The translations under genes were made by a program, and so were the position numbers. Shown piece after piece: positions 49,127 through 59,470 of a DNA stretch of 64,000 nucleotides. Positions within the stretch are counted from its first letter, which is position 1. Each line of letters starts with the position of its first letter. This DNA is from Alnus glutinosa (lineage: Eukaryota > Streptophyta > Magnoliopsida > Fagales > Betulaceae): NCBI RefSeq assembly GCF_958979055.1, contig NC_084886.1, forward strand, positions 37,406,154 to 37,470,153, given 5' to 3'. The notes under the pieces were generated by a model. It did not search any database. It saw only the letters and a list, made by a program, of their open reading frames with translations, and was not told the DNA's origin.

Positions 49127-49538
49127 GGGTTAACTTCACAAAAGCGTACTGAATTATCTGCCGTTTTAATGAAAGGGCACCGAACTATCATTTCTCTTGA
49201 ACCGAGGTATTAAACAATCAAAAACCTTCACATAAAAGTATTTCGTTAAAATTTGCTGTTAAATTCTGTCAAAATTTTCAAAATACCCATTCTATTTTTT
49301 AAGAAAAAAAAAATGCTAGAATTTAAGTATTGATTAGAATTTAATAGAATTTGCAAAAAAAAAAAAAAAAACACATTGGTATTTAAGGAATTTGGGTGGG
49401 ATTTAACAGCAAATCCTAACAGAATACCCTTAAGTGAGAATTTTTGATAGTTTAATACCTCGGTTCGAAAGAAATGATAGTTCGGTACCCTTCTGTCAAA
49501 ACGGTGGATAGTTCAGTATTCTTCTATGAAATTAACCC
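49127..49538. mobile_element. foldback MITE (Mutator type) with 9-bp TSD
   Basis: The ends gggttaacttcacaaaagcg and, reversed, gggttaatttcatagaagaa continue as ~190-bp inverted arms (both with accgaactatcatttct and gaaccgaggtattaaa). A perfect 9-bp duplication ttaattaaa flanks it (49118-49126, 49539-49547). Non-coding. Confidence 0.8.
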
Positions 49539-49883
49539 TTAATTAAATTAAATTCATTTTAATATTTTAATTAGAATGACTTATCTCACTTGATTCAAAG
49601 ACATGAAATAATAAGATTTAAATAAAAATAAAGAGAAAAATGTACAATTATTAAGTGGGGGCCTTGATTAATGAGTATTTTATTAACATTTTACCATATT
49701 AAAGCCTTAAAATGATTTTTTGAGGCTTAATATTTTGTTTTTAAAATATATTTGTTGTATAATTATTAATTAATGGCCTTATTTAATTAAAAGCCTACCG
49801 TCTAAATCACTTTAAGACTCTAGTCGTCCATGTGTGTGATCATATTAGGGATTTCTTTGGTTTTATAATTGAATGTCCATTTA

Positions 49884-49989
49884 TTTTTATTTATTGACAT
49901 GTCTACACAAGAGGGGTGTGAGGGACTTGAACTAGTGACATCCGCTTCATGAGACGTGGTCGCAGCCGATTGAGCTACCCCTTAAAGAC
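49884..49989 (-). mobile_element. tRNA-derived SINE with 16-bp target duplication
   Basis: On the minus strand, aaggggtagctcaatcggc has the RNA polymerase III A box (tagctcaatcgg) and agttcaagtccc the B box, ~35 bp apart as in a tRNA; an A-rich tail (aataaataaaaat) ends it. The flanks att(g/c)aatgtccattta (49868-49883, 49990-50005) are a 16-bp target duplication with one mismatch. It is not a functional tRNA: no paired acceptor stem or anticodon arm is evident. Confidence 0.7.
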
Positions 49990-50070
49990 ATTCAATGTCC
50001 ATTTAAATATATCGTCATAGCAACTTATTTTCATATACTAGTGCAGAGAATGATGGAAGAGGAAATCAAG

Positions 50071-50610
50071 TATAGGTGTACAAGCGAGCTGGTTATTAAC
50101 CGGAAATAACCGACTACAACCGCTAACCGGGAAATTGAAAAATCAAAAAACTGAAAATAACAACAACCGGATAACTGGGTGTCTGATTGCAGTTATCGGT
50201 TATTGTATTCTAAAAAACCAGTTAATAACCGGGTAACTGGTTTTTATTATTATATATAATTATAATTTTATATATGTATTACAAAAAGAGGAACTTCTCT
50301 GTAACCCGTAATGTTTTTTAAGATTATAAAGGAGGATGGCATCATGTCAATTTCCCATAAGATGATTGGTATTTTATATTTTTGAAAACAGGCTTACGGC
50401 TTACCCAGCTAACTTTACCTGTTTTGGTACATTGATTAGGTCTCTTGTGATAAGTAGGCTTACGGTTATTGAAATAGGAATAACCGGAGATCCCAATTGT
50501 GGTTGCGGTTATGAGCAAATAACTACAACTGTAACCAGTTGTCCGAAGATCCCAATTATGGTTGCGGTTATAAGCAAATAACTACAACCGTAATCAGTTG
50601 TACACCTCTA
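50071..50610. mobile_element. hAT-like element with 8-bp TSD
   Basis: Ends tataggtgtacaa and, reversed, tagaggtgtacaa, 13 bp with one mismatch, flanked by aaatcaag/atatcaag (8 bp, one mismatch; 50063-50070 and 50611-50618). The interior is dense in aaccgg/ccggtt and ggttattaaccgg phrases, including a near-perfect ~60-bp internal repeat (gatcccaatt(g/a)tggttgcgg). Non-coding. Confidence 0.65.
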
Positions 50611-50623
50611 ATATCAAGGGATA

Positions 50624-50741
50624 GCACCAACAATAGATAATGATGAAACAACCAAGTCAGCAACATTCTTCAACTCAAAGACGCACCAACAATAGATAAT
50701 GATGAAACAACCAAGTCAGCAACATTCTTCAACTCAAAGAC
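50624..50741. repeat. perfect 59-bp tandem duplication
   Basis: gcaccaacaatagataatga...caactcaaagac occurs twice head to tail with no visible mismatch (50624-50682, 50683-50741), so it arose recently or is an assembly artefact. Confidence 0.8.
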
Positions 50742-50755
50742 TTGCAAACAGCGGC

Positions 50756-51180
50756 TAAGGGTGGACAAATTATCCGCCTACTGCCTACCGACCACTTTCC
50801 GAACCGAACCGCCTACCAACTAATTTTGGTTCGGTAGTCGGTATAAAATTTTGTTCAGAAAGCCGGAACGACAACCAAACCGAACTGCATTTTAAGTGGC
50901 AACCGAATCGAACCAACATAAAATGAAACGATGTCGTTTTAGTAAGAACGAAACGTTTGATCGTTTTTTTTTTTTTTTTCCTTTACAAAATTCAAAACAA
51001 CGTCGTTTCATTACCCATTTTAACCGAATGTTAATCGATTTAACCGACCGCCTATTAACCGCTTTACCGACTAAACTGATCGCCTATTACCGCTTAGCCG
51101 ACTTAACCGAAATAAATTCACCGATTGCATTCCGACAAAAGTCGGTTAACCGACTACTGAACAGAGGCGAGGCCAGGATT
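50756..51180. repeat. ggttcgg/aaccgac-rich repeat, hAT-like
   Basis: Opens ctaagggtggacaaattatc, a phrase typical of plant hAT-type ends, and continues with many aaccga/tcggtt motifs in both orientations. The right end is not defined. Includes an open frame explained by the repeats. Confidence 0.35.
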
Positions 51181-52600
51181 TCAGTTTAGGAGGGTCGAGA
51201 TTAAAAAAAAAAATTGAATAAAAATTGATTTTTTTTTTTTAAAAAAAAATAAGGAATGAAATAAATAAACAATTCAATAAAATTTAATTATTTTTTAAAA
51301 TATATAAATGTAACTTAATTTTTTTTTTTTTTTCATGCTTAGCGTTAATTTATTCAGTTGTTCTCGACTAATTTTCATATTTTGAAATTGCTGTAAAATT
51401 TATTTATTCTTGATAGTCTTGAATATATAATTCACAATGTACGTAATCATACAATCATTCATCTATTGATTTATTTTTTTTTTGGATGAATTCTATTGAT
51501 TTTTCATTCGGTTAAGTAAACCATTTTTAACAATTTTCATTGCTAAAATCAATCCATTTTCATCTTTATCATCTTTTCAGTACCTTATTCAATCCCTTTG
51601 AGTGTTGCGAATTATTTGAATATTGAATTAGCGATAATGTAAAAAAAAAATTATTTATAAATCCATTTACTTGAATCGTCTATTCACTTGATATTTTTTC
51701 AATCTATCTATCATATATGAATTTATCTCACTAAAATAAAAATAAAGTTAATTTTGTCCTTATAAATGACTAAATGAGAACATTTTATGGCATTAATAAT
51801 AGATGTTATGGTAATAATAACAAATTGAGTAGGAATAAAGCAAAAGACGAAGAGTTGTATAAAAAAACTTCTACAAAGAATTCTTTCAGCAGAAATGTGA
51901 ATCTTGGTTGTCCGTTATTATATATGTTGCGAATTTTCAAAATTTTAACTACAGATATATATATATATGCTGGTTTGGATTCTTTCAAACTTTTCCAAAT
52001 TGATTCACTTTTCGATATTAAAAATATACTGATTAATATGTGGATCAATAGTCAAATTGTCAAACAAAAAGTCATGTTTTCTTCTCTCTTTGTCTATAGG
52101 CGCACTTCACACATGACGCTCACGCACTTAACGAAGCATTTTTGTCTTTAAAAGAAACGTAACTGACGGGTTTAATTGAAACGGGGCGTTTTTGTATGTA
52201 TCATAAAGACTAATGTTCAAACGACACCGTTTGTAACTGTGTATTGTCTTCTTCGTGATTGACCTAATTTCAAAAACTCTGAAAACAGGAAAACTGAAAT
52301 TTTGAGAGTTTGAGGATCGTTTGCTGCTTGCCATTGCCGGTAATGTCGATGCCCTCATGCCTCTGATGATGAGTGGTTGAGGGTGGGCATTTAGGATATC
52401 CAAATAAATATTGTTGGGAGTAAGGAAAGTATTTGGGGGTTGAGAGGGGTCACCCACTCTCTTTGAAATTTCAGGAAGGTGGGGATGAAGGTGGGCGCGC
52501 ACGTTTTTCTATCAATATTCCAAATACTTTTAACATTGTTTTGTTCCAAACGCTGGTAATTTCAAAATTATATACCGGCGTTTTCTCAACAAACGTTAAG
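51181..52600. other. CACTA interior, no gene seen
   Basis: AT-rich DNA with T runs. The ~125-codon frame at 51774-52151 has low-complexity composition and no recognisable domain. Confidence 0.35.
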
Positions 52601-52619
52601 AAAGCTCACAATGATCAGT

Positions 52620-52672
52620 GGCCAACCCAAAACGCTGCAACAGATATTTTGTTGCAGCGTTTCGGGTTGGCC
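52620..52672. repeat. 22-bp-arm hairpin in CACTA right subterminal region
   Basis: ggccaacccaaaacgctgca(ac) pairs with the reverse complement of gttgcagcgtttcgggttgg(cc) with one mismatch around a 9-nt loop. Position, 43 bp inside the right end, fits a subterminal protein-binding structure. Confidence 0.75.
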
Positions 52673-52718
52673 GCTGCTAACAAAAACGCCGGAAAATCCT
52701 GTATTTTTTGTAGTGAGT

Positions 52719-53030
52719 ATGAATTTTCCTTAATAATTTGTTATTGACTATTGTTATGTGGTGAGTGGTGAAATCAATCCCCTATTCTTTATCTCATCCA
52801 TATTCTATTTAAATTTATGTCTCTTACTTTTATGTATTTATTTTTAGAAAACAAAATCAAATCAAATATATTTTAAATTAAGTTATATTTAATCTCAATA
52901 AGCTTGATAATAATACTTACGCAGTCCTTGAGGTTCGACACCCTCTTTATAGCCTTATCCTACAAGGATTCGTCCTATTGCGAGTGGTTATTTATTATTG
53001 ATATATTTTGGTAAACAAAAGACCACATTA
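52719..53030 (+). mobile_element. solo LTR B (fossil), right part
   Basis: Continuation of LTR B after the CACTA element; gtgagtggtgaaatcaatcc...ctttatctcatcc matches the corresponding part of LTR A (agcagtggatatcgaagccc...ttttatctcatc). Ends at the second ggacc. Confidence 0.6.
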
Positions 53031-53905
53031 GGACCACCCAACACTGATTTTCCAACATTATTTTACTCACAATGCCTACTACAAATCAAACAAAGCACTA
53101 GACAAATGGAATCTATCCCTACCCTAAATAACAAATTAAACAATGTCCCAACACCCAACAGGTTTTTACATGCATAACATAAGGAATCTGTCCCTACCCC
53201 CCAAAAGGAGTTGTCGGGTAGACCAACATGCAGATACAAATCATAAAAAACAACAACAAAAAAAAAAAATTAAATCAAAACCAAATATATTGGACATTAT
53301 ATAAGAATTGGTCATTGTTACCTTTGGTGACCGAAAAACCACCTTCTTCTCCAACCAAGCACTGCAGCGAAAATCCAGCAAAGTAGGGGAGCTTACTTCG
53401 GCAAGGCGACGCAAGGTAGCTCCGGCAAGGCGATTCAAATTTGGCGAGGCGACGCAACCCACACGATTTTGGGTATTTCACGAAAGAGGGCTAAAATCAC
53501 ACCACAACAAGTACACGATTTTGGGTTTTTACCGGAGATGATTTTCGGCTAGCACAACAACACCCACACTTCGGCGAAGACCCACACTCCGACGAAGATT
53601 TTCGGATGGTTTTTCACGAAAGAGGGCTAAAGTCACTGCGCGCCATGTCCACGATTTTGGGTTTTTACCGGAGACGATTTCGGCTAGCACAACAGCACCC
53701 ACACTCCGGCGAAGATTTTCGGCCAAACCCTAAACACCCACACTCGAACAGCAACTCCGAAAACTTCTAGGTGTAAAATGGTTCTAGGTTAAAAACGATA
53801 TGGCAATCTATTTATCTGAATGGCATTTTCGTAAAAATATTTTACCAAATACCACTCAGTACAAGGGTAAGCGCTTGTTTTGTTTAGAAGGGTAATTTCA
53901 TAATT
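53031..53905. other. MULE right interior with gattttgggt repeats
   Basis: Between LTR B and the right terminal repeat. Contains a duplicated ~110-bp unit: cacgattttgggttttaccg then gagatgattttcggctagcacaa (from 53515) and the same near 53650, each followed by cacccacactccg. Minus-strand open frames follow these repeats; no domain seen. Confidence 0.45.
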
Positions 53906-54123
53906 CAAACTCTGAGGACAGGGGCATTTTTGGTGGTTTGAGTCCTAAAATATCATGTGCTGTGCACATGATATGTTTTCCATCCATTCTGACGGGAAGA
54001 GCTAACGGAGTGGCTATTTTCGGAGTTGTTGGCAGTTTGGGGGGCCAGAGTCGGAGTATTGGCAATTTAGGGGGCTATCCGCAAAACGGGTGGTAATTTG
54101 GAGGGGTAAACTGTAATTTTTCC

Positions 54124-54132
54124 ATTAATCAA
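54124..54132 (+). repeat. 9-bp target-site duplication of the MULE, right
   Basis: attaatcaa, identical to 38655-38663. Confidence 0.85.
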
Positions 54133-54617
54133 TATAAAGATAATTGAAATAGATACCATGTTACAATCTGATTGTGTTTATCGATTTTCATATACTTATA
54201 CTTTCTTGAAGAACAGCTTAGTAGATACCATGCTAAATCCTTTAAGGAATAAAATAGTTAGAGTGAATACCATGCCTAAATCGTTACTTAGGGATATCAA
54301 TAACTTTAGGAGAAGATACCATTCCCTTGTGGATGGTAAACTTTAAGCATCATGTTATAATTGTAGTATTGTGCATATTACGAATCTTATTTGAGTATGA
54401 TTAGCAGTGGATATCGAAGCCCTACATTTTCTTCTTAATATTTTATCTCATCTTATTCAAGATATTTATTAAGGAAAATCTCTTTAAGCATAGTTTATAT
54501 AAATCCTCATGGGAACGATTTCGTATTTGCCTACTATACTATTGTTTTAATCTTGTACACTTGCGAGTAAAGCGTACAAATATTTATCTATTTATTTAGG
54601 TAGATATTTGCACAACA
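54133..54617 (+). mobile_element. solo LTR A (fossil), right part
   Basis: Continues LTR A after the MULE and ends around atatttgcacaaca, directly before the right copy of the ~380-bp repeat. The exact end is uncertain by ~10 bp because that repeat's first bases resemble the expected terminus. Confidence 0.5.
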
Positions 54618-54994
54618 GTAAAATCATATGCAAGACAATTATATCCATTTTGTGAACTCATAGTTTTATAAAATTGTTTTTACTGATTAAAATGTACCAG
54701 CGTGTAAGACAGTTGATATCGATAGGAAATATGCAAATTGTATAATTGTCTTGCTCAATATCATAATATCTTAACTCCATATGGTCTATTCGAGCATGAG
54801 TAGACCATATGGAGTTGAGAGTTATAACGGTATGATTATAATTTATCATGTACTTATATTTATGTAGGAAATATATAATATAGATATAAGTATATGATAA
54901 ACTCTAGGGCTGGCAAAACGTGTTGGCGTGTCGGGTTTGGGTTGACTTGCTATTCCTGTCACCCGTTTAGGTTCAACTCGGACACAACTTGTTT
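54618..54994 (+). repeat. right copy of ~380-bp direct repeat
   Basis: Matches 37351-37728 throughout, and beyond its end the sequence continues gccaaatgggctagacagg with more hAT-end-like text (gacccgactagacacg), which the left copy lacks because the LTR starts there. Confidence 0.7.
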
Positions 54995-55188
54995 AGCCAA
55001 ATGGGCTAGACAGGTCAACATGAACATGACACGCTAATTTTAACATGTGACACAATGCAACTCGTTTGACCTGTTTAGTTAGAGGTCGTGCCAGGTTGAC
55101 ACGACCCGACTAGACACGTCTAACCTGACCCTGATTTCCCCTCTAAATTCAATCATTTCAAAATTTATGTAGCAAAAAATTGGGATAT

Positions 55189-55224
<36 letters not shown>

Positions 55225-56645
55225 TTCAATAAAAATTCCCAAAAAATACAGTACTTAAATGAAAAGGTTATATTAATGCCCAATCCAAAACTAGCTAAAC
55301 AAAAATTCATGTAGCAACTAATCCAAATGACAACCAAATCTAAGACACTGTGTAATTTGTATGTATGTAAGGTCTTCAAATGAGTTTTTTAAAGCCAAAG
55401 GATTTTTCAGACAAAAAAAAAAATGTTTTACATTGACAATTTATTTTTAATTCAATTGGAGGCCAGGATATTATGTATAGTTAGATGGGTTAATAAGTCA
55501 GCATCTCATAGATTTTTGTTTTCCCATTAATTTTTATTAGTTATTTTTCAATAAGTGCATAAGGCACATGAAAGTGAAAACTTATGAATTTTTAGAACTA
55601 ATGTTGTTATTTTTAGACCTTTACGTTTCTGCATTGTTTGAAGAAAGGTATTTCAATCTTTATCATCTCTTTGCATCAGATGTGCTTTGTATATTCTAAA
55701 TTATGACCATTGTGCCTCCGAAGGTTATGTAACTAACAACCTAGTTCTCTTTTGAAAGCTCGAGTGTCATATCTTAATTGCCATTATTTTCCCCGCAATG
55801 AATCAGGCAACACCCTTAATAAAGCCAATTGACGCATAGCACTACATGACACTTGATACCAATCGTACAAGGCAAGGATTTCAGTGCCATTACACTTGTC
55901 AAGGTCATACTATATTAATTGGCTGGTGACACCTACAAGGACGTACCATACTAGAGGACATTAACTGAGCACCCCGCCCCGCCAAGGTCTTACTCTATCA
56001 TCGAATGACACCTGACCAATGCCATGCAAGGGGAAGAGGCACTCGACGTATGTAAGAATAAGCAGTCATTCCATGTCCATTCATTCCATCACTCCACAAT
56101 TCTTGGGTTCTTTATCTTTATTCTATCTCTAAAACCATCATTAACTAATTAGGTATGAGAGGCATTCCCGTTGGCATCCCCGGAAAGTCTCCAAGCTTAC
56201 ATATACTCCCTTTTCCATGCATTATTTGTTTGAGTCAATCATACGATCAACATCATCATTAGTATTAATGAAATTGGAAAGAAATCGAATTCTATTTAAA
56301 ATGATTGTTTCATCTTTTTATTTTTTTTTATATATCTAATTTGGTTTTCTTGTTGCTGCAATCTCTTTGGTTATTTCACTTGTTATAATGTACTTTGATT
56401 TATATAGCTTTGATATGATCTTGATGGTGGTAAGTTTGAACATTCGATGAAAATGAAATTATCTGATTTCATTATGATTTTTAGTTACTAACCAAACAAA
56501 TCAAGAGATTTTACAATGTCTACATTGTTTTTTATTTTTTATTTTTTAAATAACTCACATTAAAGATCTAAACTAGATGTTATTTAAAACAATTATGATT
56601 GATTGCTATTTTCATATTTTACTTTACTTTTTTATTTTTTATTAG
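54995..56645. other. intergenic DNA, (GA)n at 55191-55219
   Basis: Continues the hAT-like text to ~55135, then a (GA)n microsatellite. No gene, RNA or bounded element recognised in the remainder. Confidence 0.4.
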
Positions 56646-57145
56646 GGATAATTGCACCATTGATCCCTGTGGTATGTCATAATTATTTTTCACTCCCTAT
56701 AGTTTAAAAAGTTCATGGGAGGTCCTTGTGGTTAGTAATAATTACAAATCGATCCCTGGAGTCAAATTCCATTAAAAAATTTAACAGATTCTGTCAAATG
56801 CTACGTCAGCACCACGTGTCGACAATATTTATTAAAACATAAATAAATATACTTATTTTTTTTAAAAAAAAAAAAAGAAAAAGAAAAAAGAAAAAAGAGT
56901 ATATTTATTTATTTTTTAATAAATTTATATATTTTTATTAGGGTGGACACGTGTCGCCATCTTATTGGCGACATGTGGTGCTGACGTGGCATTTGACAGA
57001 ATCTGTTAAATTTTTTAATGGAATTCGACTTCAGGAATCGATTTGTAATTATTACTAATCACAAGGACCTCCCAAGAACTTTTTAAACCATAGGGAGTGA
57101 AAAATAATTATGGCATACCACAGGGACCAATGGTGCAATTATCCC
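56646..57145. mobile_element. foldback MITE (Mutator type), 500 bp
   Basis: The ends gggataattgcaccattgat and, reversed, gggataattgcaccattggt extend as ~180-bp inverted arms, estimated above 90% identical, including tgctacgtcagcaccacgtg against tgccacgtcagcaccacatg. The centre is A/T-rich. Flanks tttttatta/ttttcatta are a 9-bp duplication with one mismatch. Non-coding. Confidence 0.8.
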
Positions 57146-57675
57146 TTTTCATTATTATTTACTATTCTTTTACAAGATGTTTTTCTAAAAAAAAAAAAAT
57201 AGAATTAAATTATAGTGGAAAAACTCCATGTATGGACATAAACCAGTTACAAACTAGTCTAATAAAGTGACATGTATTCTTATAGCATTTTAAAAACACA
57301 TATTTTTTTATTTATTTTTTAACAATAATTAATTTGATAATGGATTGATATTATCACATTAATCTTGTGAGATAATTCTAAGATAAAAATATAATTTATA
57401 GCATTAATCTATATATAAACCAAGAACCAAATATTATAAAGGGGAAAATACAATGTACCCCTAAAAGTTTGAACAGTTTTTTAATTTTGCCTCTAATATT
57501 TAAAAAGTTGCAATGTGACTCAACAAAGTTTCCAAAATTCTTAATGTGACCAATCTGTTAGTGATTGCTGCCATTTTTAATTGAAATTATTGAAAAGACT
57601 TAAATGCCATTTTTCCAAAAAAAAAAAAAAAAGAAGAAGAGAAAAAAGAAAATAAAGATAGAGACACCACTTTGA
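57146..57675. other. spacer with one MULE-type terminus
   Basis: ggggaaaatacaatgtacccct at 57440 resembles the ends of Mutator-type MITEs, but no matching opposite end was found. No gene seen. Confidence 0.35.
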
Positions 57676-58601
57676 AAACATAGCTGAGGATAGTTTAGAG
57701 AGAGAAGCTCTCCCTTCTCTCTAGAAGAAGATTTTTGGCTCACCGACTCCCTTCCCCTTTTGTTGGTGTGTCCTCCATGGGAGGGAAGTGCTTCCCTCCC
57801 CTTCGTTTTATCTTCTTCATCCCCCTCTCCCTATCCACCCGACCACCCTACTACCTCATAACCCAATAAAATTGAGAGTTTCCTCTCAGAAACCCGAGAT
57901 GACTCTGCATCGGATCCATCTCCATCGAGCCGGCTTTGCATCGGACTTTTCGCTTTCCTTCAACCAGCTGATCGTCGACCTAGCCCCCTTCATCCATCAT
58001 GTTTTGGTGTTTTTCAGGTTTGGTGTTTTATGGTTCTTTGGTTTTAGATCTACTCACCTCCATCCCATATTACAAAACATGCTCCTCAGCAATGAGTTCT
58101 CCCACATCTTTGGAGTTCGCCGATGGTCTTCTTTGCCTCCACCGCCGCCTGGATGTTGGCGCGTGCAAAGCCAGACTGCTTTTCGACTTAACTAGCGCGT
58201 GGAGCTACTGCTTGCTTTCTCTGCCTTTTTTTGCTTCAACCCCCGGTGGTCCCAGATGACTCCACCATTTCCCGCTGTTGAGAGGTCATCCTTGGGCGAC
58301 GCGTGGTTCTCACGAGCCTCCAAGGATGGTTCCCAATTCCCATCCAAACCAATCTACTACTGCTGTTTTTGTATTTGTGTTATTGTCTTTTTGAGCTTAT
58401 TTGTTGTTCCCCTCTCCCTATGTTCACCCCTGTCATAGTGTTTGGGTCATTGTGACTCAATACACTTTTCAAATCACCTTCAATAGTGACCCCAGTTTTG
58501 TGGCATCTGTGCCTCGAGCTAAAATGCATGTATCTTCGAAAGTATTGCCCCCTCGTAGTTTCATTCTTAGGATTGTTTTTGGGTTGCCCAGTCCTTATTG
58601 T

Positions 58602-58650
<49 letters not shown>

Positions 58651-58692
58651 AATTTCTTGTTGTAATCTGTTTCTCATGTATCTGTAAAAAAA
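57676..58692 (+). mobile_element. polyadenylated non-autonomous retroposon, copy 2
   Basis: Homologous in order to the minus-strand copy at 21525-22420: ctctctagaag, gagggaagtgcttccctccc, gagaggtcatcc, gcgtggttctcacg, gtgtttgggtcattg, tttgggttgcccagtcctta, gttgtaatctgtttctcatg, atgtatctgt, then an A-rich tail. A ~40-T run interrupts it near 58603-58643. Overlapping frames (for example 57788-58195) have no recognisable domain. Probably a non-autonomous LINE relative. Confidence 0.5.
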
Positions 58693-58729
58693 AATAAAAT
58701 AAAATAAAGATAGGAAAAACAAAAAAAGA

Positions 58730-58960
58730 TGGGCTTGCCGTCGCCACCCCGATGGGCCAAAAAGTGTAGCTCAACCACCCTCATCTAACAAGAATGGGAT
58801 GGCAAGCCACTCTCATGTCCCATAGGGGTGGTTCAGCCACCCCCAAGGGACCAAATGGAGTGGCTGAGACCACACTTAAATACATTTGGCTGAGGCGGTG
58901 GCCAATCCACCCCCATTTGATCGGAATGGGGGTGGCAGATATCCACCCCATTTTTTTTTA
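58730..58960. repeat. GC-rich gggtggctgaaccacccc repeats
   Basis: Several direct and inverted copies of g(g)ggtgg(c/t)t(g/c)...ccaccccc phrases (ggggtggttcagccaccccc at 58827). Similar text occurs at 26665-26705. It looks like the interior of a MITE whose ends were not identified. Confidence 0.4.
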
Positions 58961-59090
58961 AAGACAATATTTTGAGAATTAACTTGTATATATGGAGTAC
59001 TTTTGGAATTTTTGTACAAAGAACTACATGTCCAGCGCACGTGAGCCATTTTTCATAAAAAAAGACTGAAATCACTAACGGATGAGTAAT

Positions 59091-59266
59091 GCTACACACT
59101 CTCACTTCTCCATATCTTTAAGTGGCTTTTAAAACTACTATTAGATTAAAATTTGATATTATAATCCAATGGTGATTTTAAAAATCACTTAAAAGTGCGG
59201 AAAAGTGAAATTTTAATCCAATAATAATTTTAAAAGCTACCTAAAAGTACGGAGAAGAGAGAGTGT
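59091..59266. mobile_element. foldback MITE upstream of F-box gene
   Basis: Begins gagtaatgctacacactctc then acttctccatatctttaagtg; the right end reversed is agattacactctctcttctc then cgtacttttaggtagctttt. The arms pair nearly throughout. It shares the gagtaatgctac terminus with elements at 19656 and 26957 and sits ~200 bp before the F-box start codon. Confidence 0.55.
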
Positions 59267-59470
59267 AATCTAAGGCAAAAAGACGGTAGCCCTCTTGCTG
59301 CCTGGACGTGGCACTATACCAACCGCTGATTCTTCGTCCTTTCCTTCTTTGCAACAAACTGTTGCAATCGAAGGGTACCCAGGGCTCTTAGCTCTTATAA
59401 AGAAGAAAAATTAGACGACCGTACATTCCTGCTCGTTCTCAAATTTTCCAATTACCACCTGAGAGAAACC

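Larger units (their letters stand above)
46443..52715. mobile_element. CACTA (En/Spm) transposon, 6.27 kb, non-autonomous
   Basis: Terminal inverted repeats of 29 bp with one mismatch open CACTACAAAAAATACAGG (46443-46471, 52687-52715), flanked by the 3-bp duplication agt (46440-46442, 52716-52718). Subterminal regions are rich in inverted short repeats, as in the superfamily: ccggcgttct(c) modules on the left and a 22-bp hairpin on the right. No TNP2-type transposase is recognisable, so it depended on a partner. It carries a foldback MITE, a SINE, a hAT-like element and a possible captured coding fragment. Confidence 0.85.
38664..54123 (-). mobile_element. Mutator-like element (MULE), 15.46 kb with nested insertions
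   Basis: The left end gggaaaattacagtctagcc and the right end, reversed, ggaaaaattacagtttaccc open ~215-bp terminal inverted repeats, estimated above 90% identical, ending around gtcctcagagtttgaat. A perfect 9-bp target duplication flanks them. Cargo: a GRF zinc-finger ORF (+) near the left end and a MuDR-type transposase gene (-) at 40893-44886. The element is interrupted at 45172/53031 by solo LTR B, so its own length is about 7.6 kb. The transposase is frameshifted, so this copy is not autonomous now. Confidence 0.85.

Noticed and set aside
49915-49987. tRNA-like sequence with A and B boxes
   Set aside because: No convincing acceptor stem or anticodon arm, and it is flanked by a 16-bp target duplication with an A-rich tail, so it is called a SINE rather than a tRNA gene.
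51774-52151. 125-codon frame in the CACTA interior
   Set aside because: AT-driven Asn/Lys/Ile-rich composition, no recognisable domain and no splice-consistent neighbours.
52719-53030. LTR B and LTR A as the two ends of one full-length retroelement
   Set aside because: LTR B lies inside a MULE that itself lies inside LTR A, each with its own target duplication, so they are separate solo LTRs of one family.
57788-58195. 135-codon open frame as a candidate gene
   Set aside because: Serine/proline/histidine-rich composition, overlapping frames and homology of the DNA, but not of the protein, to the copy near 22 kb point to a retroposon body.
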